Assembly: GCF_943734655.1 (NCBI RefSeq)
Contig: NC_071354.1
Span: forward strand, 40,076,744-40,140,743
Length of the DNA stretch: 64,000 bases
Source: Sabethes cyaneus
Lineage: Eukaryota > Arthropoda > Insecta > Diptera > Culicidae
Direction: 5' to 3'
The position numbers and the translations under genes are program-made. The notes below the pieces were generated by a model, which was not told the DNA's origin, made no database searches, and saw only the letters and a list, made by a program, of their open reading frames with translations. Numbering within the stretch: position 1 is the first letter of the stretch; each line of letters opens with the position of its first letter. This document shows, piece by piece, positions 33,151 to 43,304 of this stretch.

Positions 33151-33760
33151 ACATGACAATAGTCAGAAAAGTTTCGAACAGTTCAGTGACATCCTTTCTG
33201 CATGCGTCCAATGTATGGTAAAAAATTGTATCTTTAAGTTTTTCGTCCCTTACATCCAAAATTAGGGTAGGTACTTGGACAATACGGAATAAAACGATCA
33301 ATTTGGAACTCAGAAAGCACCGAAAGCTGATGTTCCGGAGTGTGTAATTTGCTGTATTTTTATTTTAATCTTATCTACTACCTATGACAGCAAAATATAA
33401 TCCCACAGCAATTCGGAATATCTCCGTCAAAAGTGGTAGCAAATTTCACTAATACTTTGTTTAGTTGATTGATGCCTCAATCTAATTCGGTTCTTTTGAA
33501 GCACGTTGAATTAAAATGGAACAAAATTTAAAGTAAATTGTGCTAAAAGTCTAATTCCAAGCACCCCAATTTTCGACGTCGGAACTTAAAGGTTAAGCAC
33601 AACAGTCGCCTGTAACCTGTAGCAGGAATCAGAAAGCTAAGATGGTGTAGGATAGTTGATCGAGACTAACGGGATAATTGCTTCAACTTTGCACGAATTG
33701 GGTAATTTAGAGATGTAAACACGTTGAGTTGTAAAAATCTGCTTACCATTAAAGAATGCA
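33151..33760. other. Unannotated interval
   Basis: No feature recognised. Confidence 0.35.
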
Positions 33761-33764
33761 ATAT

Positions 33765-33880
33765 TATTGCACTTTATTTTTTTGCCCCTTCAAATTTCGA
33801 AAATTTTTGAAGGGGGGGGTGACATAAACTTTTTTTCAAATTTGTATAAGCCTTATCGTTGAAAAAAGTTAGGCAAATTT
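33765..33880 (-). repeat. Poly-G repeat, inverted copy 2
   Basis: Inverse of 31862-31985. It carries a palindrome CCCCTTCAAA...TTTGAAGGGG around a G run, which could form a hairpin. Confidence 0.65.
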
Positions 33881-34368
33881 AAGGAAAACCTAATTATTTT
33901 TGAAAACTATATGATCAAGCTAATGAATATTTTTTTTGTAAAAATACTACACCCAAAAAGACATGAGTTTTGAATTTCATGTACAAATAGTTAACTGGAC
34001 GAGCTTCAGGTAACAAATTTTAAGAAGTGATTTAAGAATCATATACGCAGAATGATAGAATTGGGAGTATAAAACATTCTGATACCAACCGAAAGAGCGT
34101 GGGTGCAAGCCCCTGTCATCCTTCCTTTCCAAAATAGTTTACATTATGATAGGGTATAGTCATAAACGAATAAATTCAAAAAAAAAACACACCCGGTGGT
34201 GGTTTTAATCACGAGACCTGCCGTACGACCGTCGCACAGTGGGATGGCTTCAAAAATAGGCGGTCATCAGCTTTTGCGGTGAAACTATTAAGTTTTCCGC
34301 ATTAGTGTCTTCGCAAAAGTTTCTTGGTTTTTAATGTATTTTTTTGTTAGATAAAAAAACTACATTAA

Positions 34369-34541
34369 GGGGGTGGGTCAATAAATAGAGAAATTACCTT
34401 TTTAATTTTATTTTAGGTCCAAAATAAACAGTGCCTAAGGAAAAGTGGTACAGGACATTATTTAAAGAGTATTTGGTGAAGGAAAAAAGTTTCTATCCCT
34501 TAAGGGAAAAAAGAGATTGAGCTACACAATAGCAAACCCCC
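34369..34541. mobile_element. TTAA-flanked MITE of a different family, 173 bp
   Basis: Ends GGGGGTGGGTC and, in reverse complement, GGGGGTTTGC, flanked by TTAA at 34365-34368 and 34542-34545. The terminal inverted repeat is short, with no coding content. Confidence 0.65.
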
Positions 34542-34545
34542 TTAA

Positions 34546-35034
34546 TATCAGTTTTCCTAATTTTTCTTGCTTATTTCCGTTTTTACGTACTTTTGATGTT
34601 CAGTAAAGTTTAAGATATAGTAAAAATGCATCTTTTTGCTGAAGAGAGTGTAGCTCTAACCTTATGGGATTTTGAGCTGTTACAGTTTTTATATAATTTT
34701 CTAGTCAATTTTAAGGTGATTTATTTCAAAAAGGCGCAAGTATGCACAGCCAATCTGAGCTACTTTAAGTGTTATGATGTAGTGGCATTCATTTCCTGTA
34801 TATGACACGGTGGAACACCGTGGAACAATTGAGCAAACTGCGACTAAAAATATCGCGTTTTACGCCTGGAAAATTATATAAAATAACATAATAACCCAAT
34901 ACAAATGGTATAAACCCATTTGAAATAAAAATAAATTAAATATCTGTTCATTTCTTCATCGTTAGCTTCAGAGGAGTCAAGAGTACCGTTTCCTGAAAAA
35001 GCTGGTTCACGCAATAACTTCAACTTCAAAGTAG
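34546..35034. other. Unannotated interval
   Basis: AT-rich, nothing recognised. Confidence 0.35.
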
Positions 35035-35507
35035 TTAACTCCTAGCCTTCGCAGACGACTTCGCCGTCATTACTAGAATCTTTGGAATGGCAGAGGTAAT
35101 CTAAGCCTGAGAAGAGGCTCCAGATAAAACAACGTTCACTTTCCATGGAAAATGGTTGATGAGTTCCCCACCAATAATACGAGTAAGGTAAACGAGTAAA
35201 CAACGCATTCAAGCTGGAAATCGAGCCTACTTTTCCCTCCGCAAGACGCTTTGATTTTGCTTACGGAGGCACTTACCATAGTGGAACTGAAAGATGTTAC
35301 GGACTGTTTTTGGCAGAGTACAAACGGAAAACGTAGAGTGGCGTAGACGTATAAACCACGAGTTGCAGACACTACTTTGAGAGATTCCTATCGTACACCT
35401 GGAAGCTTGGAGACTACGGTGGGCCGGTCCGTCGCAAGGATGCCGGACGACTATGCAGTGAAATCTGTTCTCTTCGTTCCGTGCTGGATGGCTCGACCAG
35501 GTTGAAG
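35035..35507 (+). pseudogene. RTE-clade retrotransposon, 5' part of a split copy
   Basis: At about 35040 the plus strand reads LAFADDFAVITR, the RT catalytic palm motif. Downstream DNA matches the RTE C-terminal region seen intact at 18065-18605 (FGGVQTE, W.RR.NHEL, RLRW.G) but with many frameshifts and deletions. The copy is cut at 35507 by the hAT-like insertion and resumes at 38446. Confidence 0.75.
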
Positions 35508-35515
35508 CTTGCGTA
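35508..35515. repeat. Target duplication CTTGCGTA, left of hAT-like element
   Basis: Matches 38446-38453 (CTTGCGTG) at seven of eight bases. The uninterrupted RTE copy at about 18490 reads CTTGCGTGTGTCGAG, which identifies the empty site. Confidence 0.8.
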
Positions 35516-36042
35516 CAATATTGCGAATCGAGCGAGCAGTCAATGTTGGCTGCTCGCACGCGAGTGAGTATGAGAAACATAGCATTCAACGCTTACACCG
35601 CGCACTTAGGTGTAAAATAAACAGCCGCCACTGCTGAGGGCAGACATTCTGCTACCTACATACTCGCGCACGCGCATCCTCACATCATCTTCCCAAGTAA
35701 CCAAAAGTTTCGATAAAAGTGAATTTTTTTAGCTTAATCAGCTAGCCAAATGATCATGAATAGAATTCTATTCAGCTTAATTTTTAAGCAGCTAACCGTA
35801 CTTTCTGGTTTCAAGTAGGAATGCTAAGCAACTTCCAAACAGAACTAGAAAGATCTCAAAAAGTCTGCTTAGTTCGCTGTATAAAACGCTGTTCAGCTCA
35901 AAAAAAACGTGCGAAACTTTATGTGAACTTGCGTTTGACAGTTCGACTGAAGTTTTTGGAGCGTCTTAGTAGAATAGGAAACCTGGAAATTAAATAAAAA
36001 GAAAACATACCCAATTTAATTCTACTATGTATGTTTTTTTTC

Positions 36043-36087
36043 GACAGATACGTATTTCGCCTACGACTTGCAGGCTTCCTCAATGTC
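36043..36087 (-). ncRNA. Degenerate hammerhead ribozyme, Penelope-like (copy 2)
   Basis: On the minus strand: GACA, then TTGAGGA where the core should be CTGATGA, a perfect GCCT/AGGC stem II, GAAA, TACGTA, ATC and TGTC. The first core box has two substitutions, including the conserved cytosine, so it is probably inactive. Downstream sequence (ACATAGTAGAATTAAA) matches that after the intact hammerhead at 37809-37857. Confidence 0.65.
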
Positions 36088-36277
36088 TGTTTTGGAACTA
36101 AATTGCGGCGATCAATTCAATGGACCAAAGCAATTTTACAGTTTTTATAGGAGCTTAAGATTACGTAATCTATATGTTTGACAGTTCACTAGTTTGTTTT
36201 GAATTTTTCACCAGCAGCAAGCGGTAATTTTTCTACATCATCATTTTTTGCAAAATCCAGGTTAATAATTATACATA

Positions 36278-36577
36278 ATGCAAACAAAACGTCGCAAAAT
36301 TAATTACAGCTTTATTGATTACAGATATGCCGTCCGGCAGAGTCCAGACTTTCGTAGTCTCGCAAGGAGCCACAATCAGTTTTCGGCGGTGTCAGAAAAA
36401 TGGATCCCAAGTTCCAAATCCAGAAACATTATGCGGTGGCCCAATTTACAGCAAGTTAGAGATTTGAAAAAAAAAATGCTTCGGGATGCCAACATAACCC
36501 CCAAAAGAGCATGGCTAAAATATAAATGTACGATCAAGCGGAATGGGATCCGGCTTATGCGAGGAACTATCCGGTGA
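36278..36577 (+). CDS. Unrecognised basic open frame inside the CCCAAGTA element
   Basis: A 99-residue ATG-started frame rich in Lys and Arg (QTKRRKINYSF, LKKKMLRDA, LKYKCTIKRNG). It may be a DNA-binding accessory protein of the transposon, but I do not recognise the family. A good splice-donor sequence (CCGGTGAGT) falls at its end near 36568, and a possible acceptor (TATTTCAG) lies near 36875, so it could be spliced. An overlapping second frame (36543-36827) is Pro-rich (PLRPSAAPLQPQPIPMQPT). Confidence 0.35.
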   Translation: MQTKRRKINYSFIDYRYAVRQSPDFRSLARSHNQFSAVSEKWIPSSKSRNIMRWPNLQQVRDLKKKMLRDANITPKRAWLKYKCTIKRNGIRLMRGTIR

Positions 36578-37369
36578 GTCCTCGTCAGATGCACGGTCAG
36601 CTAACAGTCAACGCAAGAAAAAGATTAACCAGAATCCTGTGAGCTTCCAAAACATGCTGGTTCTGGATAGTGCAGGTCTGCCTCTACCTCCAGTAATTGC
36701 AAAGGTAGAACCACCAGTCGCTCCACTGCGACCTTCCGCCGCACCATTGCAGCCACAACCCATACCAATGCAACCAACACTAGCTTTACTGCAGGTACCA
36801 GAATGGCGTAATGTAAGAATCTGCTAAATTCAAAAGTCAAAAATCCATCCCTCGTAACTGACGGTGTATTTCAGTAAGCATTTGTATGCCAGCTAACATT
36901 TGCGATATTTTCGACCTTTTCGATTTATAGCCTAAATCGATCCATCTTTCCACCCAAGAAGCAAACGTTTCATGATACCTAGACCAATGAAGTGCACTTC
37001 TATAAATAGTGCACAAATACAAATTTAAATAAATTTAAAAAAAAAGTGCAGATCAACACTGATTAGCAGTCGAATAGAACAATTTGTCGTGAACTTTCAC
37101 GCTGATTAAAAGTACGGTCGGTGCTTTCGTTGAACCATGTCAACCAGAGTTCGAAACAAGTTTCTCAAGTCCTTAATGTGAACTTAAAAGTTGTTTTGAA
37201 GGGAATTAAAAAATTGTTTTGAACTTATTGGTTTCTAACAAATATTTAGCGGTACTTAAGTTCGGTTTACACGTATAGTTCTATATTAAGTAGCCATAAA
37301 GTTTGGCGAAACTAACAGTGAACCAAATGTGAACTACTCAGTTCGTTCTAACTTTTGGTTGTTTGGGTT

Positions 37370-37685
37370 TCTGCATAGTTTATATCGGACAAACAAAAAG
37401 AAATTTTGGAATCCGATTCAAGGAGCATGTCTTAGAAGTAACAAAAGCTAGGAAAGAACTACAGCAGAAACAATTTTACCACTTCAAATCCTAAGTAGCC
37501 GAGCACATTTTCGTAGAAGAACATCTCATTACTTCTGAAAACATTAACCTTCACCGCCCTGTCAATAATATTTGGAAACTGGATGTTGCCGAATCTCTTG
37601 AAATTTTTGAAGAAAATCCAACCTATCCTCTAAATAATCACACAGGTAGTAACATTACACCGCTTTTTTACCTAGAAGGCAATTA
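37370..37685 (+). pseudogene. Penelope-like GIY-YIG endonuclease fragment
   Basis: The frame from 37370 reads CIVYIGQTKRNFGIRFKEHV, a GIY-YIG nuclease segment with the YIG and the R...H spacing used by Penelope-like retroelements. One in-frame stop interrupts it (about 37492). Beyond it the frame continues with EHLI and YPLNNHTGSNITPLF and ends just before the hammerhead region. The RT domain is absent. The fragment starts immediately after the right end of the CCCAAGTA element, suggesting that element inserted into or beside it. Confidence 0.8.
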
Positions 37686-37808
37686 AAATGTGCTTTTGGT
37701 TGTTTTTTTGGGTTATTGCAACAACCACCCACCGGATTGTGCGCCCACAATCCCTGTTCGGTTTAAATAGGGGACCAAGCTGCTATACCACAAGCAGTCT
37801 AAGTTAGT

Positions 37809-37857
37809 TTGATACTGATGAAGGTCTCACGTGGAGACCGAAATACGTATTTATCAA
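37809..37857 (+). ncRNA. Hammerhead ribozyme with intact core (Penelope-like, copy 3)
   Basis: Stem I TTGATA pairs with TATCAA (37852-37857). The core is CTGATGA (37815-37821). Stem II is GGTCTC/GAGACC (six pairs, loop ACGTG). GAAA follows (37840-37843), then TACGTA as stem III, then AUU before the expected cleavage after 37851. All core nucleotides are canonical. Compared with the 3353-3397 copy, both stem I and stem II differ in sequence yet remain paired. It lies downstream of a GIY-YIG remnant in the orientation expected for a Penelope terminal repeat. Confidence 0.85.
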
Positions 37858-38131
37858 TAAGACATAGTAGTAGAATTAAAGGATATAAATAACTTTTGTT
37901 TCCTTCTTTTTTATCGTTTCCTGCATAGCTTATTCGCGAATCAAAGAACTTCTGAGCAATCAGCTACCCGTGAGGCTAGTGGCGCATTGGGATACAAATT
38001 TTGCATAAGTTTTTCTTTTCTTCTTCATCTTCGCCCTCGATTCTACTCACGGGCGGGCGTACGAGCTCTCGCGAGTAATCGACATCAGCAGCTCGAACTA
38101 CGAACTACGAGCGACCACTGTAGCTGTTAGG

Positions 38132-38291
38132 TAGAGTACTGAATTGAGAGGCTGGCCATGTCACTCAAAAACTCGCATCCTCAAACCAACGACACTCACT
38201 GATTACGTGAAACGCGTGTCGCTGGTTTAATGATGACAAGTTCTCGCGAGCTACTGAGTTGCCAAGGGCAGTCTCTTAATTCAGTACTCTA
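38132..38291. mobile_element. hAT-type MITE, 160 bp, perfect 8-bp duplication
   Basis: Ends TAGAGTACTGAATTGAGAGG and, in reverse complement, TAGAGTACTGAATTAAGAGA. CTGTTAGG is repeated exactly at 38124-38131 and 38292-38299. An 8-bp duplication is the hAT signature. It lies inside the 35516-38445 insertion, so it is younger than that element. Confidence 0.9.
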
Positions 38292-38445
38292 CTGTTAGGT
38301 AGACACACACTCGCTAAAACTCGTTGCAGTGCATGAATAAATAAGAGTGAAGGTCCGAAAGGGATGCTCACGCCGGCGTGTTTGTTAGAATCAGTACGCG
38401 TGTGTGAGAAAATAAGACCACACGAGTGAGCGCTTCGCAACACTG

Positions 38446-38575
38446 CTTGCGTGTGTCGAGACGTTCAATGAATTGGAAACGAGTAGCCCCCATGACCGAA
38501 TCCAGTTGAGAGGAATTCTTGATACGGCAATAACATCCGACTCTATGCTATTAGAACAAAGTAAGACCTAAGTGC
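38446..38575 (+). pseudogene. RTE retrotransposon, 3' part of the split copy
   Basis: CTTGCGTGTGTCGAGACG...GAATTGG...CGAGTAGCCC matches the RTE 3' region at about 18488-18600 and continues the copy interrupted at 35507. Confidence 0.8.
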
Positions 38576-38859
38576 TTATTGGCTAGTATGTGAATAGCAT
38601 TGGCAATGCTCACAGCTTACATGAATCTGATTAACCATGCATAGTTGAGCTTTACTAGCAGGCGGCCTACATTCATCCCGTTCCTTTACTCGAGCATTCA
38701 AAAAGGATCTTCTAATCTGTTATTGCAAGCTAGTATACGTTATGCCGGAACATTAAAATCGTTCTAGTACAATCTCTTTCTTACAGTCATCAACCTGGTA
38801 TTGCTTCGTTTCTCAGCATTTTGAAGCCCTGTTCTGAAACGTGCTAAAAGTGACCCACT

Positions 38860-39300
38860 GTCTCCGATGATTTGCTTGCAAGCAGCCTAGCTTACCTTCC
38901 TGGCATACTTGCTGTTGAGGTTCGTGCATTCCAAGGTATGCCGTCTGTGTATTATCAGAACGTTAGAGGTTTAAAACTAAAATCTTGAGTATGACGTACT
39001 TGTCGTCACGGAGACGTGGCTAAGCGGGAGCAATGAAGTAAGCTTGACTTCGAAACGAATTAAGCCTCATTTACTCACGGGGTAGTCAAGTATAATTACG
39101 AATAAAACCAAAAAAACGGTCTGGAATGCAAACTATTTTCTCTTCTAAACGACGATTAACTCGAACAATTGCAATCGGTATGAAGTTACGGTTTTGATCA
39201 GTTTAGGCAGTTACTATTTATTCCGCGGAAAATTTGAGTATCGAAATAAATTTGATTCACGCAAAAGCAATACTGTGAATCGTCTCTTGGAATCGGACAT
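38860..39300 (+). pseudogene. Jockey-like endonuclease N-terminal fragment
   Basis: The plus strand encodes VYYQNVRGL, then after an indel YDVLVVTETWLSGSNEVS, the start of an apurinic-type endonuclease domain (N and E active-site regions). The same DNA, inverse and diverged, is at 45370-45738. It has no downstream RT and is truncated. Confidence 0.75.
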
Positions 39301-39419
39301 AATTTTGTCAGTAGTTTCAATTTACCTGATTTGAGGTGGAATCAAAGGTTTGCCGCTCCATAATAGGCATCTATAGCATATAAATAGTATTGTTGGGTTA
39401 TGAGAATAAATTTGATCAT

Positions 39420-39861
39420 CGTTCTGGGAAATGTCGTTTTCAACTGGGCTCACCACATTCAAAGTACGGACATATTCAGACTGCTGAGTAATCTAATTCG
39501 CAAACTTTTCACTCCTCAAAGCAGAAATTTCCTGTTTTATCTCCTTTTGCAAATCTTTATAAATAAATTTAAACGCGCGGTCTCAAGTTTGTTGATATTG
39601 ACGCCTACGTACATTTTTCAATCTAATAATCAATTGAATATTGTCATCAACAATTGGAGCATTTAATTTCATTTGGACCTTTGGAACAGCGTTGTTCCTA
39701 GCTTCAATAATAGCACTTGTCAAAACTTCCATCAAAGCTGAATTAATCATGGTTTTACTCTGCAAATTTACTTCATATCTCATCTCATAAATCTCATCTT
39801 CGCTCGCTTTTAATGAGAGAGTGTTCCAATTTAGAAACTTAATTGAATTATTTGCAGTCAT
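39420..39861 (-). pseudogene. Jockey/R1-like ORF2 segment between endonuclease and RT
   Basis: The minus strand reads FLNWNTLSL, then SALMEVLTSAIIEARNNAVP and NIQLIIRLKNVRRRQYQQT. The pattern ALxxFTxxIxxAR..AVP followed by LKNVRRRQYQRT is the typical linker before the RT of these elements. It continues weakly downward to about 39420. Confidence 0.7.
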
Positions 39862-39874
39862 TACTGAACGTGAA

Positions 39875-40255
39875 TTACATTACAATTTCGCAAGCATAAA
39901 TTGTTCCATTTCGAAAAGCTTCTGTTATGGAACTTGCTAGCAACAAAGCAGTCATTAGAGTAGATGTTGCTTGTTGCAAAAATAATAGTTTAACCTGAGT
40001 AATCATACCTAGACCATCAGTAATGGAATCGTCCCTGGGTAGCCAAGGATTAAAATTGTCTCTCATGTGTAAATGCAGTAACACTGTTAAAGGTTGAAAA
40101 TAATAAAGTTAGTGGTTTTTGTTGTCGCAGAAATAGCAACTGGTTTTTGATTGTTACAATTAGATTTTTCCTATGGTAATCATACTTTTACTTGTACTCA
40201 TTATTTTTATTCTCTTAAATTGTTACTTTTGTTTTCGTTCGAATTGATTCTATTA
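39875..40255. other. Unannotated interval
   Basis: Possibly upstream remnants of the antisense retroelement. No clear motif. Confidence 0.3.
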
Positions 40256-40521
40256 ACACACTCAAGTTTTTGTTTACGTGACGCGTTAAAAACCGTTTAA
40301 TGAAAATCCGCGTTATTTAAAAAATCGTCGTTAATATAAACCGCGTTAATTCAAAAATCGTCGTGTTAAATTGTCGTAAGAAACAGCTTAATTTAAAAAA
40401 AAAAAACTATTCAAAATTCGAAAATCAGCGAAAAAACCGCTCAAATTCAAAAATCATCGAAAACATATACAGTGTGATTTCAAAAATCGTAAAAATAAAC
40501 CGCATGAAAAACGACTAGAGT
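40256..40521. mobile_element. MITE-like element with repetitive CGTTAATTCAAAAATCG body
   Basis: Ends ACACTCAAGTTTTTG and, in reverse complement, ACACTCTAGTCGTTTTTC form a short inverted repeat. The interior is a degenerate repeat of ACCGCGTTAATTCAAAAATCG-like units. Boundaries are approximate. Confidence 0.5.
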
Positions 40522-40524
40522 GTA

Positions 40525-42995
40525 CTGAAGGAATGTGTTGTTTAAGGTTTGATAATAGAAACAACCTTATTGCACAAGTTCATAGCTAGCGGAATGCAAT
40601 CGAATAAAAAAAAGTCGTTGTAAACGTATTAGGTTTCTTTACCACATATTGCAATCTCCAACTTAATTAGCCGCAGTTTTTAATGCAACCAAGCTAAATC
40701 ATTTCAGCACGACTTAATATCTGACATGCCGGTAAATAAAATAAATTTCTGCGACGGCAATTTATCTTAATTTCTAAAGTTTTTAAATCTCGCCGCAACA
40801 AAATCGCAGCTAACCCCTTCCTGATAGCAAAAAAAAACCGCAACACAGGATGCTTGGTCTTGAACTTTTAACTTTGTGCAGAAGATTAATTTTTCCCTCC
40901 GAAAAGTCTCGACTGTAGATCAGCCGTATATGGTGGCGAATGTGGTGCAGAAAAAATAACAATTTGATACTTTCGTTTGTTCCGCTCATCGCACGGTCCG
41001 TTTAGTTTCCAGTCGCGGGAAAGCCGCCATAAATCTAAATTGCAGTCAAGTGTTGTTGAATTTTAAGTGCATCGAGCAATTAGCAGCAGATTCCGCCGTG
41101 CCCGGCGAAATCCAAGGTCCCAAATTACGACGCAGTAGCGACGCAGATCGTTACTTCCAGCAAAAAAAATAATATAAGTTTATTTATGAAAATTATTATC
41201 AACTACATTCGCACAAAAGCACGTATAAATTAGACGGACGCCAGCAGAAGTTTTCTGTCGTAAGCCACCAGAACATAACTCGAACACGGTTTCGGTACAG
41301 ATTGCACAAATCCACCACTTCCTTTTCACCCGAAAAGCGAAGGATGATTTGGGGAAGCGCAGTGAAACTTCATTTGTGGCAATGTTTTCCCCGCTCAAAA
41401 ACCCCTGGCGATGCGGAAAGGAAACTGAAAATCTTTAATTAATTGCATCACCATGTAGCAATGGGTGGTCTGCGCGCTCTATCCTGACGGCTCTTGCCAA
41501 CCGATACCAACAACCCGTACTGTGCTGTGTGATGATAATTACAGGGTTCTGCTTACGCTTACACTTCATTAAGAATCTAACCTCCTGTGTCCGCCTCCCT
41601 CGCCGGCGCGGCCGGTCGGTGGGACGTATGTGTAGGTTCAATCATCATCAACCGTGGTACCTCCTTCCGAGTCTGCTTCAATTTAACGATGTTCTGCGTT
41701 CCGTGGCCGGTTTGCGCCACTCGCAGCAGCCTCACATATGTTTCAATTTGGCTTGCTGTTTTTGGACCTTGCCATTGCTATCATCCCGATGCCCGTCCGG
41801 GTGTTCTTCCGCAGGACCGTGTTATTATTCTATCGTTTACTTCACGGCTGTGCTCGACCGGGCTGATTCCTTAAGGAAGCGCAGCCATCGTGCGGAACCG
41901 AATGGTAGCCACTAACTAGTTCGCAGAGAATTACCACAGAATCGGACGGTTTTGTCTAATTTATTGAAAGCAATTCACAATCGCTATGAGTAGGGTGCGT
42001 TCGTAATGTTCTGATAGGTGAATTGAAATCGGAATTTTTCCCGGGTTGAGTTACACTGTTTGGTGTGTAGAAAATTCCGATCATCATTTTTCGCTCATCA
42101 GCTCGGCAGGAAACAATGAACACTGCAGGATGAGTCTTCCCCCGCAGAGAGAAACACTGGTGCCTGCCAAAGGCGTCGAATGTCCGGGTCTTTCGACTGC
42201 TTGTCGGCCATCGTCGAACGGGGTTGTAACGCAACTGTGCGCTATATATGTACTCTACTAACTGATGATTGAAATAAAATAATTTATTGTGATTATTATT
42301 CCATAAGAAAGCGCAACGCGCAAGTGATTAAGACATTAATTTAGGTTCGATACCCGCCTCGTTTTCTGCTCGAGCACCTACATTTCTTCCGCGCAATGAG
42401 AGCTATAATTCCCGATAGGCCAACATAAATGCGGCAGCAGACGGCGACCACGACGACGAGTTGTCGAACTGATCATGATTGGTGGTTGTGGTTTTTGCCA
42501 CACTGGCACTGCTGCACCGCGTTGATGCTGTTCTTCGTTAACCGTCTGGTGCGACGGTGTTTTTCCGGCTCTCAACCGATGTGTGAGATGTGCGTATACA
42601 ACTGGGAAATAGATCATGTGACGGAATGTCGTTTTTTTCCAGTTTCTTCCATTTCTGATTGACGCGGCAAGGCATAATGACGAAGTTAATGACTATGGAG
42701 ATTTTCAGGATGTTATCACCAGCTTTTGCTGCTGTGGTGTGAACAACGAATGAATTCAGTTCACTTTTACACACACGCACCATTCACTGTCTCACAAAGA
42801 GGAAAAGGTGACACAATAGAAAAGTTAAGAGGCATAAAATTTAATAGCATATGAAGTTATGATTTCATTTGCTTCAATTTTTGCAATAAACTTCATATTA
42901 TTGCCTATTTGTAATTTTTTCTGTAATTCTGTTAGAAGCTTCAATATTGAACTGATGCCTAATTGACGATCTTTATACACTTATAAAACTTTTTG
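40525..42995. other. Unannotated interval, partly less AT-rich
   Basis: 41,000-42,700 has few transposon signatures and several open frames on both strands, none with a recognisable domain. It may be intronic or intergenic host DNA. Confidence 0.4.
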
Positions 42996-42999
42996 CAAT

Positions 43000-43302
43000 G
43001 TGTCCAAAAGATGGTGAGAAAGCAGCTCGTTCACAGTAATGGTGATAATGGTGCTAATAATGCTATAACGGCGAAAGGCAACACTGTGCACTGGAAGCAT
43101 GGGAATGCAACTGCAGTTGGGAGTGTTCTATCCTGGAGCAAGCGGGTAAAAATAGTAGTAGTAATTGGTAATGCAAGCGAAACAGCGTAGTGCTTGAAAA
43201 ACACTGGAGGCGAGTTGTTAGTTCCGGGTTCGTTGATACAATCAAGAGCTTCAAGAGCTTTCTGCAGTTCGTCTGCAAAAAACACCTTTGACTCCATCTC
43301 AA
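43000..43302 (-). pseudogene. Jockey/CR1-like RT N-terminal fragment
   Basis: The minus strand encodes ELQKALEALDCINEPGTNNS, then PPVFFKHYAVSLALPITTIF and SLQDRTLPTA, the segment that opens the RT domain in Jockey/CR1 elements. It may belong to the same family as 2262-2635, which covers the next part of the domain. Confidence 0.75.
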
Positions 43303-43304
43303 GT

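Larger units (their letters stand above)
35692..37367. mobile_element. CCCAAGTA-ended DNA element, 1,676 bp
   Basis: Left end CCCAAGTAACCAAAAGTT. Right end in reverse complement CCCAAACAACCAAAAGTT. TT dinucleotides lie on both outer sides. The 270-bp MITE at 50202-50471 has the same CCCAAGTAG/CCCAATTAG style of end and also TT flanks, so they may be long and short members of one superfamily. It contains a minus-strand Penelope end (about 35990-36110) and the open frames at 36278-36827. Confidence 0.65.
35516..38445. mobile_element. hAT-like insertion (2,930 bp) carrying nested elements
   Basis: The right end in reverse complement reads CAGTGTTGCGAAGCGC and the left end CAATATTGCGAATCG, a decayed hAT-type terminal repeat. 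An 8-bp duplication flanks it and it splits an RTE copy in register. No hAT transposase is visible. The interior is occupied by a CCCAAGTA-ended element (35692-37367), a Penelope remnant (37368-37900) and a small hAT MITE (38132-38291). Confidence 0.75.

Noticed and set aside
36837..37022. Minus-strand 61-residue frame within the CCCAAGTA element
   Set aside because: Plausible composition (Trp and basic residues) but short, overlaps possible plus-strand splicing signals, and has no recognised family.
41529..41915. 128-residue open frame
   Set aside because: Cys/Arg-rich with no domain, and a similar frame is open one register away.
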